From Rhizobium sp. BK418 (GTDB lineage: Bacteria; Pseudomonadota; Alphaproteobacteria; Rhizobiales; Rhizobiaceae), in assembly GCF_004341105.1 (NCBI RefSeq), contig NZ_SLZK01000003.1, positions 62,001-126,000 on the forward strand: DNA of 64,000 bases, read 5' to 3'. Under the pieces are notes generated by a model. The model searched no databases. It saw nothing but the letters and a program-made list of their open reading frames with translations, and was not told where the DNA came from. The position numbers and the translations under genes are program-made. Shown in pieces: positions 25,117-33,538 of the stretch (position 1 is its first letter; every line of letters starts with the position of its first letter).

Positions 25117-26334
25117 ATGCAGATCGCATCGCTTTCCACCCATGTCGTCGCCGTTCCGCCACCGCATATCGGCGGCATGTACTGGATCTTCGTGCGGCTG
25201 ACGACGGCCGACGGTATCGAGGGCGTCGGGGAGATCTATTCGACCGCCTTTCATCCGCAGGCGCTCGTGCCGCTGATCGAGGATGTTTTCCAGCGCTATC
25301 TGCTCGGCCATGATCCGCATGATATTGAGCGCTTCTGGCGGCTTGCCTATTCGAGCGGGTTCACCCAGCGCCCGGACCCAACGATGATGGGCATCGTCTC
25401 GGGCCTGGAGATCGCCTGCTGGGATATTATCGGCAAGGCGGCCGGCAAGCCGGTGCACAAGCTGATCGGCGGGCGCGTGCACGAGAAGCTGCGCGCCTAT
25501 ACCTATCTCTATCCGAAGAACGCCGCCGGCGAATATGACTATAACGATCCGGATCTTGCCGCCGAATGCGCGGTGAAGATGGTCGAGATGGGCTTTACCG
25601 CCGTCAAGTTCGACCCGGCCGGCCCCTATACGGCTTATTCCGGCCATCAGGTTTCACTCGGTGTCATGGACCGCTGCGAGGAATTCTGCGCCAAGATTCG
25701 CAAAGCTGTCGGAAGCAGTGCCGATCTGCTGTTTGGCACGCATGGTCAGATGGTGCCGTCATCAGCGATCCGGCTGGCGCAGCGGCTCGAGAAATATGAT
25801 CCGCTCTGGTTCGAGGAGCCGGTGCCGCCCGACCAGGAAGAGGCGATGGCGGAAGTCGCCCGCAAGACCTCGATCCCGATTTCGACCGGCGAGAGACTGA
25901 CGACGAAATACGAATTCCAACGCGTGCTGGAAACCGGTGCAGCCTCGATTCTGCAGATGAACGTCGCGCGCGCCGGCGGCATTCTGGAATCCAAGAAGAT
26001 CGCCGGCATGGCAGAGGCTCATTATGCGCAGATCGCGCCCCATCTCTACAATGGTCCTATCGGCGCTGCGGCCAGCATTCAGTTGGCCGCTTCCTCACCG
26101 AATTTCCTGATTCACGAGGCAATCGTCGATTTCTCGGGCTTCTATGCCGAAATCCTCAAGACGCCGCTGCGTTTCGAAGATGGCTACCTGATCCCGTCAG
26201 ACGAACCGGGACTGGGCGTGGAGCTCAATCTCGATGTCGTGGTCAAACACTCGCCTTACGCGGGGCAGCGATTGCATCTGCAAATGGATGACAAGCCCGC
26301 CGATGTGAAGGCTTTCGCGCCGGCCCGCGGCTGA
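25117..26334 (+). CDS. Enolase-superfamily (mandelate racemase / muconate lactonizing group) sugar-acid dehydratase-like protein
   Basis: 405 residues from the ATG at 25117 (GAGGA 8 bases upstream). N-terminal capping domain (1-115) and TIM barrel. The KxD motif (K164, D166, AVKFDPAGP), metal-ligand glutamates E233/E234 (WFEEPVPP) and E259 (STGERL), and an APHLYNGP histidine (H309) are visible. The first metal-ligand aspartate, normally two residues before the HG pair (DxHG), is glycine here (G207-T-H209-G). Most relatives dehydrate hexonates or pentonates. The exact substrate is unknown. Confidence 0.85.
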   Translation: MQIASLSTHVVAVPPPHIGGMYWIFVRLTTADGIEGVGEIYSTAFHPQALVPLIEDVFQRYLLGHDPHDIERFWRLAYSSGFTQRPDPTMMGIVSGLEIACWDIIGKAAGKPVHKLIGGRVHEKLRAYTYLYPKNAAGEYDYNDPDLAAECAVKMVEMGFTAVKFDPAGPYTAYSGHQVSLGVMDRCEEFCAKIRKAVGSSADLLFGTHGQMVPSSAIRLAQRLEKYDPLWFEEPVPPDQEEAMAEVARKTSIPISTGERLTTKYEFQRVLETGAASILQMNVARAGGILESKKIAGMAEAHYAQIAPHLYNGPIGAAASIQLAASSPNFLIHEAIVDFSGFYAEILKTPLRFEDGYLIPSDEPGLGVELNLDVVVKHSPYAGQRLHLQMDDKPADVKAFAPARG

Positions 26335-26342
26335 GAACGAAG

Positions 26343-27956
26343 ATGACAACATACGACTATATCATCGTCGGCGCCGGTTCGGCCGGCTGCATTCTGGCCG
26401 CGCGCCTCAGCGAGAGCGGCAGGCACAACGTGCTGCTGATCGAAGCCGGCGGCAATGACAATTCGCCGTGGTTTCGCATCCCGGTGGGCTATGCGCGCTC
26501 CTACTACGATCCAAAGGTCAACTGGATGTACTGGAGCGAACCGGAGGTCGCACTCAACGGCCGGCGGATCTATGCGCCGCGCGGCAAGGTTCAGGGCGGT
26601 TCGGGTTCCATCAATGCGATGATCTTCGTGCGCGGCGCGGCTGACGATTTCGACGACTGGAAGGCGGCCGGGAATCTCGGCTGGGGCTATGAAGACGTAC
26701 TGCCCTTCTTCCGCAAGCTGGAGACCCATGCGGGCGGCGAGAGTAAGTATCATGGCGGCGCCGGGCCGATCCACGTCACACCGATGCGTGGCCAGTCGCA
26801 TGCGATCACCGACCGCTTTCTGGAGGCCTGCGCCGAGTTGCAGCTGCCGCTGAATGGGGATTTCAACGGCGAGAGCATCGAAGGCGCCGGCATATACGAC
26901 ATCAATACGAGGAACGGTGTGCGCTCTTCTTCGTCGCTCGCCTATCTGCGCCCGGCACTTGGGCGCCCCAATCTGGCGATCCTGCGCCATAGCCGTGTGC
27001 GCCGCGTTCTCGTTGATGCGGAAGCCCGCGCAACCGGTGTCGAGGTGATCGGACCGGGCGGCATCACCAGCTATTCGGCGCGGAATGAAGTGATCCTCTC
27101 GGCCGGTGCGGTCGATACGCCGAAGCTGTTGCAGCTTTCGGGTATCGGCGACGGTGCGCATCTGCAATCCCTCGGGATTCCGCTCATCCGGCATCTGCCG
27201 GCGGTCGGCAAAAACCTGCAGGATCATCTTTGCGCCAGCTTCTATTATCGTTCCACCGTACCGACGCTGAATGACGAACTCGGCACGATCTTCGGGCAGG
27301 CGCGGCAGGCCTTGCGTTATATCCTGACACGACGGGGGCCGCTGGCGCTTAGTGTCAACCAGGCAGGTGCCTTCCTGCGTGGGAGCCCGGAGGAAAAGCG
27401 GCCGAATATCCAGCTCTATTTCAACCCGCTTTCCTATCGCATCCCGACGGATCCGAAGGCAGGGCTGAAGCCGGAGCCCTATTCGGGCTTCCTGCTGGCC
27501 TTCAATTCCTGCCGGCCGACAAGCCGCGGTTCGATCAACATCGTCTCTCCCGAACTTACGGATGCGCCACAGATCCGGCCGAACTACCTCGGCACCGTCC
27601 ATGACGAGGAAGAGGTGATCCAGGGCAGCAGGCTTGTGCGGCGGATCATGGAAGCGCCGGCGCTCCGGGCCATTACCAAAATGGAGATGCCGCCTTCGGC
27701 AGAGGCTCGGACCGACGAGGAATTGCTGACTTATTTCCGGGGCAATTCCGGTTCGATCTATCATCTTTGCGGATCGGCTGCGATGGGGCCGGATGAGACG
27801 ACATCCGTCGTCGATGCTTCCCTGAAGGTGCACGGCATCAGCGGGCTCAGGATCGTCGATGCCTCGGTCTTCCCCAACATCACGGCAGGCAATATCAATG
27901 CGCCGACGATGATGGTGGCCGAGAAGGGCGCGGCGATGATCCTCGCCGCAGCCTGA
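26343..27956 (+). CDS. GMC-family FAD-dependent alcohol oxidoreductase (choline-dehydrogenase-like)
   Basis: 537 residues. FAD-binding GAGSAGC (10-16) with IEAGG, the GMC signature APRGKVQGGSGSINAMIFVRG (about 77-97), and the C-terminal catalytic YHLCGSAAMG histidine plus NITAGNINAPTMMVAEKGA asparagine. It oxidises an alcohol to an aldehyde and would feed the aldehyde dehydrogenases. There is no signal peptide, so it is cytoplasmic or membrane-peripheral. Last gene of the plus-strand run; its stop is 10 bases from the convergent cupin stop. Confidence 0.9.
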   Translation: MTTYDYIIVGAGSAGCILAARLSESGRHNVLLIEAGGNDNSPWFRIPVGYARSYYDPKVNWMYWSEPEVALNGRRIYAPRGKVQGGSGSINAMIFVRGAADDFDDWKAAGNLGWGYEDVLPFFRKLETHAGGESKYHGGAGPIHVTPMRGQSHAITDRFLEACAELQLPLNGDFNGESIEGAGIYDINTRNGVRSSSSLAYLRPALGRPNLAILRHSRVRRVLVDAEARATGVEVIGPGGITSYSARNEVILSAGAVDTPKLLQLSGIGDGAHLQSLGIPLIRHLPAVGKNLQDHLCASFYYRSTVPTLNDELGTIFGQARQALRYILTRRGPLALSVNQAGAFLRGSPEEKRPNIQLYFNPLSYRIPTDPKAGLKPEPYSGFLLAFNSCRPTSRGSINIVSPELTDAPQIRPNYLGTVHDEEEVIQGSRLVRRIMEAPALRAITKMEMPPSAEARTDEELLTYFRGNSGSIYHLCGSAAMGPDETTSVVDASLKVHGISGLRIVDASVFPNITAGNINAPTMMVAEKGAAMILAAA

Positions 27957-27966
27957 AAACCTACGC

Positions 27967-28443
27967 TTAATGCCGGTGAATCGGGTCGATCCACGGCACG
28001 TTTTCTGGCTTCTCGGCCGGTTCAATATCGAGATTCACGACGACAGGTTCCTGGCCTGAGCGCACGAGCACGCATTCCAGCGTCTCATCGCGGCTGGCAT
28101 TGATTTCCTGATGCGGCACGAAGGGCGGCACATAGATGAAGTCGCCGGGGCCGGCTTCGGCAGTGAATTCGAGCTTTTCGCCCCAGCGCATGCGGGCCTT
28201 GCCCTTCACCACATAGATGATGCTTTCGAGATCGCCGTGATGATGAGCGCCGGTCTTGGCATTGGCATGGATCGTCACCGTGCCGGCCCAGATCTTCTCG
28301 GCGCCCGCGCGTGCATTGTTGATCGCGGTCGCGCGGTTCATGCCCGGCGTCTGGGCCGTATTTGGATCGAGCGCATTGCCGGGGATGACTTTGACGCCGT
28401 GTTCGCGCCAGTCGATGTGCTTGTGGTCGTGATCGTCGCCCAT
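27967..28443 (-). CDS. Cupin-domain protein
   Basis: 158 residues. A single cupin barrel with metal-binding HHHGDLESIIYVVKGKARMRWG (about 67-88) and a second motif PGDFIYVPPFVPHQEINA. Small cupins of this type are isomerases, dioxygenases or ligand binders; no specific activity can be named. The histidine-rich N-terminus (MGDDHDHKHIDW) may bind metal. Convergent with the GMC gene and 72 bases downstream of the M24 gene start region, possibly cotranscribed with the M24-fold gene. Confidence 0.8.
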   Translation of the reverse strand: MGDDHDHKHIDWREHGVKVIPGNALDPNTAQTPGMNRATAINNARAGAEKIWAGTVTIHANAKTGAHHHGDLESIIYVVKGKARMRWGEKLEFTAEAGPGDFIYVPPFVPHQEINASRDETLECVLVRSGQEPVVVNLDIEPAEKPENVPWIDPIHRH

Positions 28444-28515
28444 GCCGCTTCTCCTGCTTTGAGGGCAATCTAAGCAAGGCGAGACCGGCGGCCAAGGGCT
28501 GCCGGTCCGTTATCA

Positions 28516-29874
28516 TCATTCGCGAATCAGCACATGGTTTGCTCTCAGCCAGAATGGCGGCAGATAGAGTGGCGCATCCGAAAGCGGCAGGATGCTGTCT
28601 TTCAGAGCAACGCCGAGCTTGTTCGCCATAAAGGCGCGGCGGGCGATGACGCGGGCATGCATTTCCGGATAGCGAGTGCGGATGGCATCGCGTAGATCGG
28701 CATCGGCAAAGGCAATCGTATCCTCGCAGTTCAGCGCCCAGCCGGCGGGCATCGGCACCGGAATGACATCCACCTGGAAGGGCATGCCGGAGCGCAGGCG
28801 TTCGGTCGAGCCCGGGCGGGTAGGCGAATGCAGCCATTCCTCATGGCTGCCGAGATGGCCGGGGTTGAGGGCCGAATTCAGGCCGGCGGATTTCAGTTTC
28901 TCGGTGACCGCGGTGAAGAGATCGCCTCCGGTCGTGCCAATATCGGCCGTCTCGTACCATGTGATCAAAGCTTCGAAATAGGCCTTGGCGGGTTTGAGGA
29001 AGACCTCGTCATGATCGGTCAGCAGGCCGGCGCGAGAGGAGAGGGCACCCCAGTAACCGAGTGCTGTCGTGACGCCGTCGCCCTTCTTCATCCTTCGCGC
29101 CGTCGGGCTGCGCAGGCCAACGATGCTTTCGCCCTTACTGACGGAGGCGAACATGGTGTGGACATTCAGTGGATCGCCTTCGTAGCCGAGCCGGCCGAGC
29201 GCTTCGAATTCACTGTCGCCTTCGCGAACGCCTGAGACGACGCGCCAGAGCGCGCGCGAGCAGCGGACGGAGGCCCATTCGAAGGCGGCGAGTTGATCGA
29301 CATCGACGACCGAGCGCAATCCGTTTTCCGGATGCATCAGGACAGACGTTGCATCAGTGACGCTACCGGCGAGGCGCCGCAGGACGGAGACGATGAAATC
29401 CGGCACGAAGAAGCAGTTTGCGTGGTCTTCGTCCTCTTCCGCCGACAGATATTTCCAGCCAACGAGGCCGATGCTGTCGCCTTTACCGACGCCGGCATCC
29501 CTGAGACGGTCGGCAAGGCGTGGGTTCTGCGTTCTGTCTTGACCCATCAGACTGAAGGTCTGGGCGCGCAGCACCTCTATGCTTGGCAGGCGGGCAAGCA
29601 CCGTATAGCTCTCGGATTCATTGCCGGTAATGATCACCCGCTTTCCCTTGGGACCCAGCAACAGCAAGGCTTCCTCGAAGCGCGGCTCGAAGCCGGAGAG
29701 GAACATGATGTTGCCGAAGTGCTCGCGGTCGGCGTAGACGACGAGCCAGTCGGTTCCGGCGGCCTTCAGCGCGGCATCGGCGCGGGCGTCATAGGTTCGT
29801 GCTGGGATCTGTGGTTGTTCGGCGGCGATTGGTCCGAAATCGGGCAGGGCTACGGGTGAGAGGGTGATTGCCAT
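28516..29874 (-). CDS. M24-fold (creatinase / Xaa-Pro peptidase-like) protein, probably without the usual dimetal site
   Basis: 452 residues. N-terminal creatinase-type domain (about 20-200) and C-terminal pita-bread fold. PGHLGSHEEWLHSP (H340, H344) and the C-terminal NCEDTIAF (E384) match M24 landmarks, but the paired aspartates usually found in the D-x-T/S-R strand are missing (GYWGALSSRAG, 273-283), so a dimetal peptidase is unlikely. A creatinase-like hydrolase or a dead enzyme are alternatives. Divergent from the LacI gene with a LacI-type operator half way between them, so it probably belongs to that regulon. Confidence 0.75.
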   Translation of the reverse strand: MAITLSPVALPDFGPIAAEQPQIPARTYDARADAALKAAGTDWLVVYADREHFGNIMFLSGFEPRFEEALLLLGPKGKRVIITGNESESYTVLARLPSIEVLRAQTFSLMGQDRTQNPRLADRLRDAGVGKGDSIGLVGWKYLSAEEDEDHANCFFVPDFIVSVLRRLAGSVTDATSVLMHPENGLRSVVDVDQLAAFEWASVRCSRALWRVVSGVREGDSEFEALGRLGYEGDPLNVHTMFASVSKGESIVGLRSPTARRMKKGDGVTTALGYWGALSSRAGLLTDHDEVFLKPAKAYFEALITWYETADIGTTGGDLFTAVTEKLKSAGLNSALNPGHLGSHEEWLHSPTRPGSTERLRSGMPFQVDVIPVPMPAGWALNCEDTIAFADADLRDAIRTRYPEMHARVIARRAFMANKLGVALKDSILPLSDAPLYLPPFWLRANHVLIRE

Positions 29875-29915
29875 GCGGTTCCTCCATTCAAACTGGCATC
29901 GAGTCGAAAAGTGGC

Positions 29916-29932
29916 GTTGGCACCGGTTTCAG
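29916..29932. promoter_or_regulatory. LacI-type operator between M24-fold gene and lacI-like gene
   Basis: TTGGCACCGGTTTCA shares 13 of 15 bases, including the whole ACCGGTTTCA half, with the perfect palindrome at 34901-34915. It lies in the divergent gap of the LacI gene itself, as expected for autoregulation. Confidence 0.5.
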
Positions 29933-30022
29933 TGCCAGGAAAGTGGATGATTGCAAGTTTCCGATAGCGAAGATGCGCTTCTCTGCGCTATCACGCCATG
30001 ACAGGTTGGGAAGTGCTCGAAT

Positions 30023-31024
30023 ATGACACAGAACAATGGCCGCGATGCCGCTCCGACAATTGCCGATGTTGCACGGCTGGCCGGGGTGTCGCGCGCGGTT
30101 GCCAGCCGGGCGCTGTCCAACGAGCCGCGGCCAGTTTCTGCCGACAAGCGCGAACGCGTAGTCGAGGCGGCCGCCCAGCTTGGCTACAAGCCGAATCTCC
30201 TGGCGCAGAGCCTGACGACCAAGACAGTCAACCTCGTCGCCGTCGTGGTCAACCATATCCATGATCTCTCCGACCTCGACCTTTTCGACAGGCTGCTGGA
30301 TCAGATCCAGTCGATCGGCAAGCAGGTCATCATGATCCGCATCGGTTCGGTCGCCCGCGTCGAGGAATTCCTGCGCAATGGTGTCGCCTATCATGTCGAT
30401 GCGGCGCTGGTCTTTTCCGATTTTGCGGATGCACCCACGGTCCGGCGCATGTTCCGCTCTGATCTCGTCGTCATGCTGAACGGTCTTCATGACGATCTCT
30501 CGCCCGTCGTCATTCCCGATGAAGACAGCGGCATCGCCGAGGCCGTGGCCGATGCGGCGGCAAAGGGCGTGAAGCGGGCGGGGCTTGTCACCGGACGTTC
30601 GTCCTCGCCGATGGAGCAGGCGCGCATCGCCTCCTACAAGCGGGCCTTCGCGAAGAACGGCATAGAACTGGTGCGCACGGTGCAAGGCGACTATTCCTAT
30701 GAGAGCGGCCATGCGGCCGCGGCAGTACTGACGGGTGCGGATTGCCCGGATGCGATCTTCTGCACGTCGGATGCGATGGCCATGGGCATTCTCGATGTCT
30801 GCCGGGCCGATTTTCCCGGCAACCGGCCAACGCGCTTCCGGCTCTACGGCTTCGACAATCTGTCGCTCACCGATTTCGATGCGTATCCGATCTCCTCGAT
30901 CGGCTACGACAAGGGCGCCTATGTGGAGCAGATGGTGGATTTCATCGCCAATCCCAGCGATTTCCGGTCCGGCCAACCGCCGGTCATCGTGCCGACGACC
31001 TTTTTTCCCCGCCTGACCTCCTGA
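30023..31024 (+). CDS. LacI-family transcriptional regulator
   Basis: 333 residues. HTH and hinge at 12-65 (TIADVARLAGVSRAVASRALSNEPRPVSADKRERVVEAAAQLGYKPNLLAQSL), then a periplasmic-binding-like effector domain with CTSDAMAMGILDVCR and RLYGFDNLSLTDFD. It stands between the M24-fold gene and the minus-strand amino-acid importer operon. Matching palindromes upstream of both suggest that it represses both. The effector is likely a compound taken up by the importer (inference). Confidence 0.9.
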   Translation: MTQNNGRDAAPTIADVARLAGVSRAVASRALSNEPRPVSADKRERVVEAAAQLGYKPNLLAQSLTTKTVNLVAVVVNHIHDLSDLDLFDRLLDQIQSIGKQVIMIRIGSVARVEEFLRNGVAYHVDAALVFSDFADAPTVRRMFRSDLVVMLNGLHDDLSPVVIPDEDSGIAEAVADAAAKGVKRAGLVTGRSSSPMEQARIASYKRAFAKNGIELVRTVQGDYSYESGHAAAAVLTGADCPDAIFCTSDAMAMGILDVCRADFPGNRPTRFRLYGFDNLSLTDFDAYPISSIGYDKGAYVEQMVDFIANPSDFRSGQPPVIVPTTFFPRLTS

Positions 31025-31030
31025 TAACAA

Positions 31031-31054
31031 ACAGGCCGCCCTGAGGCGGCCTGT
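31031..31054. terminator. Bidirectional terminator between lacI-like gene and the amino-acid importer operon
   Basis: Perfect 10-bp stem ACAGGCCGCC / GGCGGCCTGT with a 4-base loop. The minus strand continues TTGTTATC, which gives a T-rich tail to the importer operon. It lies between two convergent genes. Confidence 0.8.
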
Positions 31055-31063
31055 CAGATCACC

Positions 31064-31855
31064 TTACCACTGCGGATTCAGAGCCGGCGGGTTGGCTTCG
31101 GCACCCCACCACTTCTTGTAATTGGCTTCGTAGGCGCCCGACTGGATGTAGTCGGAGACGAACATGTCGAGCCAGCGAACGAATTCCGGATCGCCCTTGG
31201 CAACGGCAATGCCGATCGGGTCGTTCGAATAGAGGCCAGCCAGGGTGACCAGCGTCGGGTTCTTGGTGGCTAGGTAGTCGAGCAGCGAGGAATCCTCGAT
31301 CGCGGCATCGACGCGTTTCTGCTGAAGCTGCAAGACGCCATCGGGGGCAAACTGGTCGACATAGACGAGCTGTGCATTTGGAACGGACGACTTCAGGAAG
31401 GTTTCACCCGTTGTGCCGCGGCCGACGACGACCTTCTTGCCTGCGAGATCCTTCAATTCCTTGATGCCGGCGTCTTTCTGGACGATGACGCGCAGGCCGG
31501 CGCGGTTATAGGGGATCGAGAAGTTGACGACCTTGGCGCGCTCGAGCGTGGCCGAGGTATTGGCGATCGCCACGTCGATCTGGCCGGAGACGAGCATGGA
31601 GATGCGGGCGTCACCCGAGACGTCGGTGAACTCGACCGGTACGCCGAGTTTTTCAGCCAGACGGTTGGCAACATCGACATCATAACCGACCGGATTGTTC
31701 TGCGCGTCGCGGAAACCGATCGGCTCACCGCCGAGCGATACACCGATGCGTACGACGCCGCGCGAGCGGATGTCGTCGATCATGCCGGCAAAGGATGGAA
31801 GCGCAGAGCCGGCAACGACGGCCAGCGCGGCAATGGCTGTGAGAATGCGTTTCAT
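31064..31855 (-). CDS. Polar amino-acid ABC transporter periplasmic binding protein
   Basis: 263 residues with a signal peptide (1-23, ending PSFAG). SBP_bac_3 landmarks: RSRGVVRIGVSLGGEPIGFRD, GYDVDVANRLAEKLG, AIANTSATLERAKVVNFSIPY and the C-terminal SGAYEANYKKWWG. Last gene of the operon, which is unusual since the binding protein is normally first; the order here is permease, permease, ATPase, hydrolase, binding protein. Ligand unknown; the asparaginase-type partner suggests an asparagine derivative (inference). Confidence 0.9.
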   Translation of the reverse strand: MKRILTAIAALAVVAGSALPSFAGMIDDIRSRGVVRIGVSLGGEPIGFRDAQNNPVGYDVDVANRLAEKLGVPVEFTDVSGDARISMLVSGQIDVAIANTSATLERAKVVNFSIPYNRAGLRVIVQKDAGIKELKDLAGKKVVVGRGTTGETFLKSSVPNAQLVYVDQFAPDGVLQLQQKRVDAAIEDSSLLDYLATKNPTLVTLAGLYSNDPIGIAVAKGDPEFVRWLDMFVSDYIQSGAYEANYKKWWGAEANPPALNPQW

Positions 31856-31876
31856 GGTTCCATTTCCCTCTCTTGA

Positions 31877-32794
31877 TTATGCCTGTTTCGCTGCCCGGAG
31901 TTCCGGTTCGGGCATCGAGTCCTCCCAGAGCCAGTAGCGGATCTCGCCCTCGCATCTGAAATTCACGACCTCGTGGTTCCCCTTGGCATCGACGGCATGG
32001 ATGACCACGCCAGCCAGGAAACCGGAGGATAGTTCCCTGAGCTCCTCGACAGCCAGCTTGACGGCGTCGGAGAGCGAATAGCCGAATTTGAGCGCCAGGA
32101 CGACGGTGCGTGCGGTCGAACAGCGCATGGTCATCTCGCCGGTATGGGTGCAGGCGGCCGCGCCATAACGGCTATCGGCATAGAAGCCGGCCCCAGGAAT
32201 GGGGCTGTCACCGAGGCGGCCCGGATATTTCCACGCCCAGCCCGACGTCGATGTTGCTGCGTGAATGCCGCGCGTCCGGTCAGCGGAGAGGAAGACTGTG
32301 GTATCACGCACGCGCTCGGGGTCGGTGATGGCGCGGCTCAGCGGCGCCAGCGGAATATCGGGAAATTTCGCCAGTTCTTCCGGCGACAGTTCCTTTTCCA
32401 GCCTTTCCCACCACACGCGCTTGCTGTCTTCGAAAAGCACGTCATCTTCGGAGAACCCGATTTCACTGGCGAAGCGTCGGGCTCCGTCGCCGGTCAGCAT
32501 CACATGCGGCAGCCGCTTCATCACTTCATGGGCGAGACGGGCGACCGGCAGGGTGTTCGGAACGGCGCCGACGGTGCCGACATCACGGGTATTGCCATCC
32601 ATGACGGCAGCGTCGAGCTCCATGTTGCCTAGCATATTCGGCCAGCCGCCGTAACCGACGCTGCGCACCTGGACTTCGCTTTCCACCTTGCTGATGCCGG
32701 CGACCATGGCGTCGAGGCTGATGGCGCCCTCGCGGAGCATCTGCACCGTCGTCGGGAAACCGGGCCAGGCTTCTTTATTGGCCAAGAGCAGCAT
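31877..32794 (-). CDS. Glycosylasparaginase (N4-(beta-N-acetylglucosaminyl)-L-asparaginase) family Ntn-hydrolase
   Basis: 305 residues. Ntn-hydrolases of this family cut themselves before a threonine that becomes the nucleophile. The likely site is D164-T165 (VRDTTVFLS). The segment GRLGDSPIPGAGFYAD (about 192-207) is specific to glycosylasparaginases rather than plant-type asparaginases, and GYGGWPN and DGNTRDVGTVGAV match the alpha subunit. No signal peptide, so it works in the cytoplasm after uptake. GAGG is 5 bases before the ATG. It sits between the ATPase and binding-protein genes of one importer, implying that the imported ligand is its substrate. Confidence 0.87.
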   Translation of the reverse strand: MLLLANKEAWPGFPTTVQMLREGAISLDAMVAGISKVESEVQVRSVGYGGWPNMLGNMELDAAVMDGNTRDVGTVGAVPNTLPVARLAHEVMKRLPHVMLTGDGARRFASEIGFSEDDVLFEDSKRVWWERLEKELSPEELAKFPDIPLAPLSRAITDPERVRDTTVFLSADRTRGIHAATSTSGWAWKYPGRLGDSPIPGAGFYADSRYGAAACTHTGEMTMRCSTARTVVLALKFGYSLSDAVKLAVEELRELSSGFLAGVVIHAVDAKGNHEVVNFRCEGEIRYWLWEDSMPEPELRAAKQA

Positions 32795-32802
32795 GAATAC
32801 CT

Positions 32803-33537
32803 CTAATCTTTACGCATTTTGGACAGGAACTGGGCGATACGCGGGTTAGCCATGCCGCCTTCGGCGGCGAAGAAATCCGCAGTCGGTAGATCGACGAGCA
32901 GCTTGCCCTTGTCGAGGAACACGATGCGGTTGGAAATCTGCCGCGCGAATTCGATCTCGTGGGTGACGAAGAGCATGGTGGTGCCCTCGGCCGCAAGCTT
33001 GGCGAGGATCGCCAGCACTTCGGCCGTCATCTCCGGATCGAGCGCGCTGGTCACTTCATCGAGCAGCAGATAGCGCGGCTGCATGGCGAGCGCGCGGCAG
33101 ATGCCGACGCGCTGGCGCTGGCCGCCGGAAAGCTGGGCGGGATAGGCATCCGCACGGTCACCAAGGCCTACGGATTTCAGCAGCGCGCGGGCCGTGGTTT
33201 CGGCTTCGGCGCGCGGTTTCTTCAGCACCTCGATCGGCGCCAGTGTGATGTTTCCGAGCACCGTCATATGTGGGTAGAGATTGAAGAGCTGGAAGACGGT
33301 GGCCGAGCGTTTGCGGGCTTCGGCCAGTTCTTTCGGCTTGCCAACGTCAAAATCATCGACGGTGATGTGGCCGCCGTTCAACTTCTCCAAGCCGTTGATG
33401 CAGCGGATCAGCGTCGATTTGCCGGAGCCGGAGGAGCCGAGAATGGAGACGACCTCGCCGGGATTGATGGTGAGGTTGACGCCGTCGAGAACGGTAACCG
33501 GACCGAAGGCCTTTTTGACATTTTCTACTTTGAGCAT
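32803..33537 (-). CDS. Polar amino-acid ABC transporter ATP-binding protein (GlnQ/HisP-like)
   Basis: 244 residues from the ATG at 33537, one base after the permease stop with AGGG 7 bases upstream; an in-frame start at 33561 would overlap the permease. Walker A GSSGSGKST (about 34-42), Q-loop VFQLFNLYPHM, signature LSGGQRQRVGICRAL and Walker B YLLLDEVTSALD are all present. Family members carry one ATPase as a homodimer. Confidence 0.93.
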   Translation of the reverse strand: MLKVENVKKAFGPVTVLDGVNLTINPGEVVSILGSSGSGKSTLIRCINGLEKLNGGHITVDDFDVGKPKELAEARKRSATVFQLFNLYPHMTVLGNITLAPIEVLKKPRAEAETTARALLKSVGLGDRADAYPAQLSGGQRQRVGICRALAMQPRYLLLDEVTSALDPEMTAEVLAILAKLAAEGTTMLFVTHEIEFARQISNRIVFLDKGKLLVDLPTADFFAAEGGMANPRIAQFLSKMRKD

Positions 33538-33538
33538 A

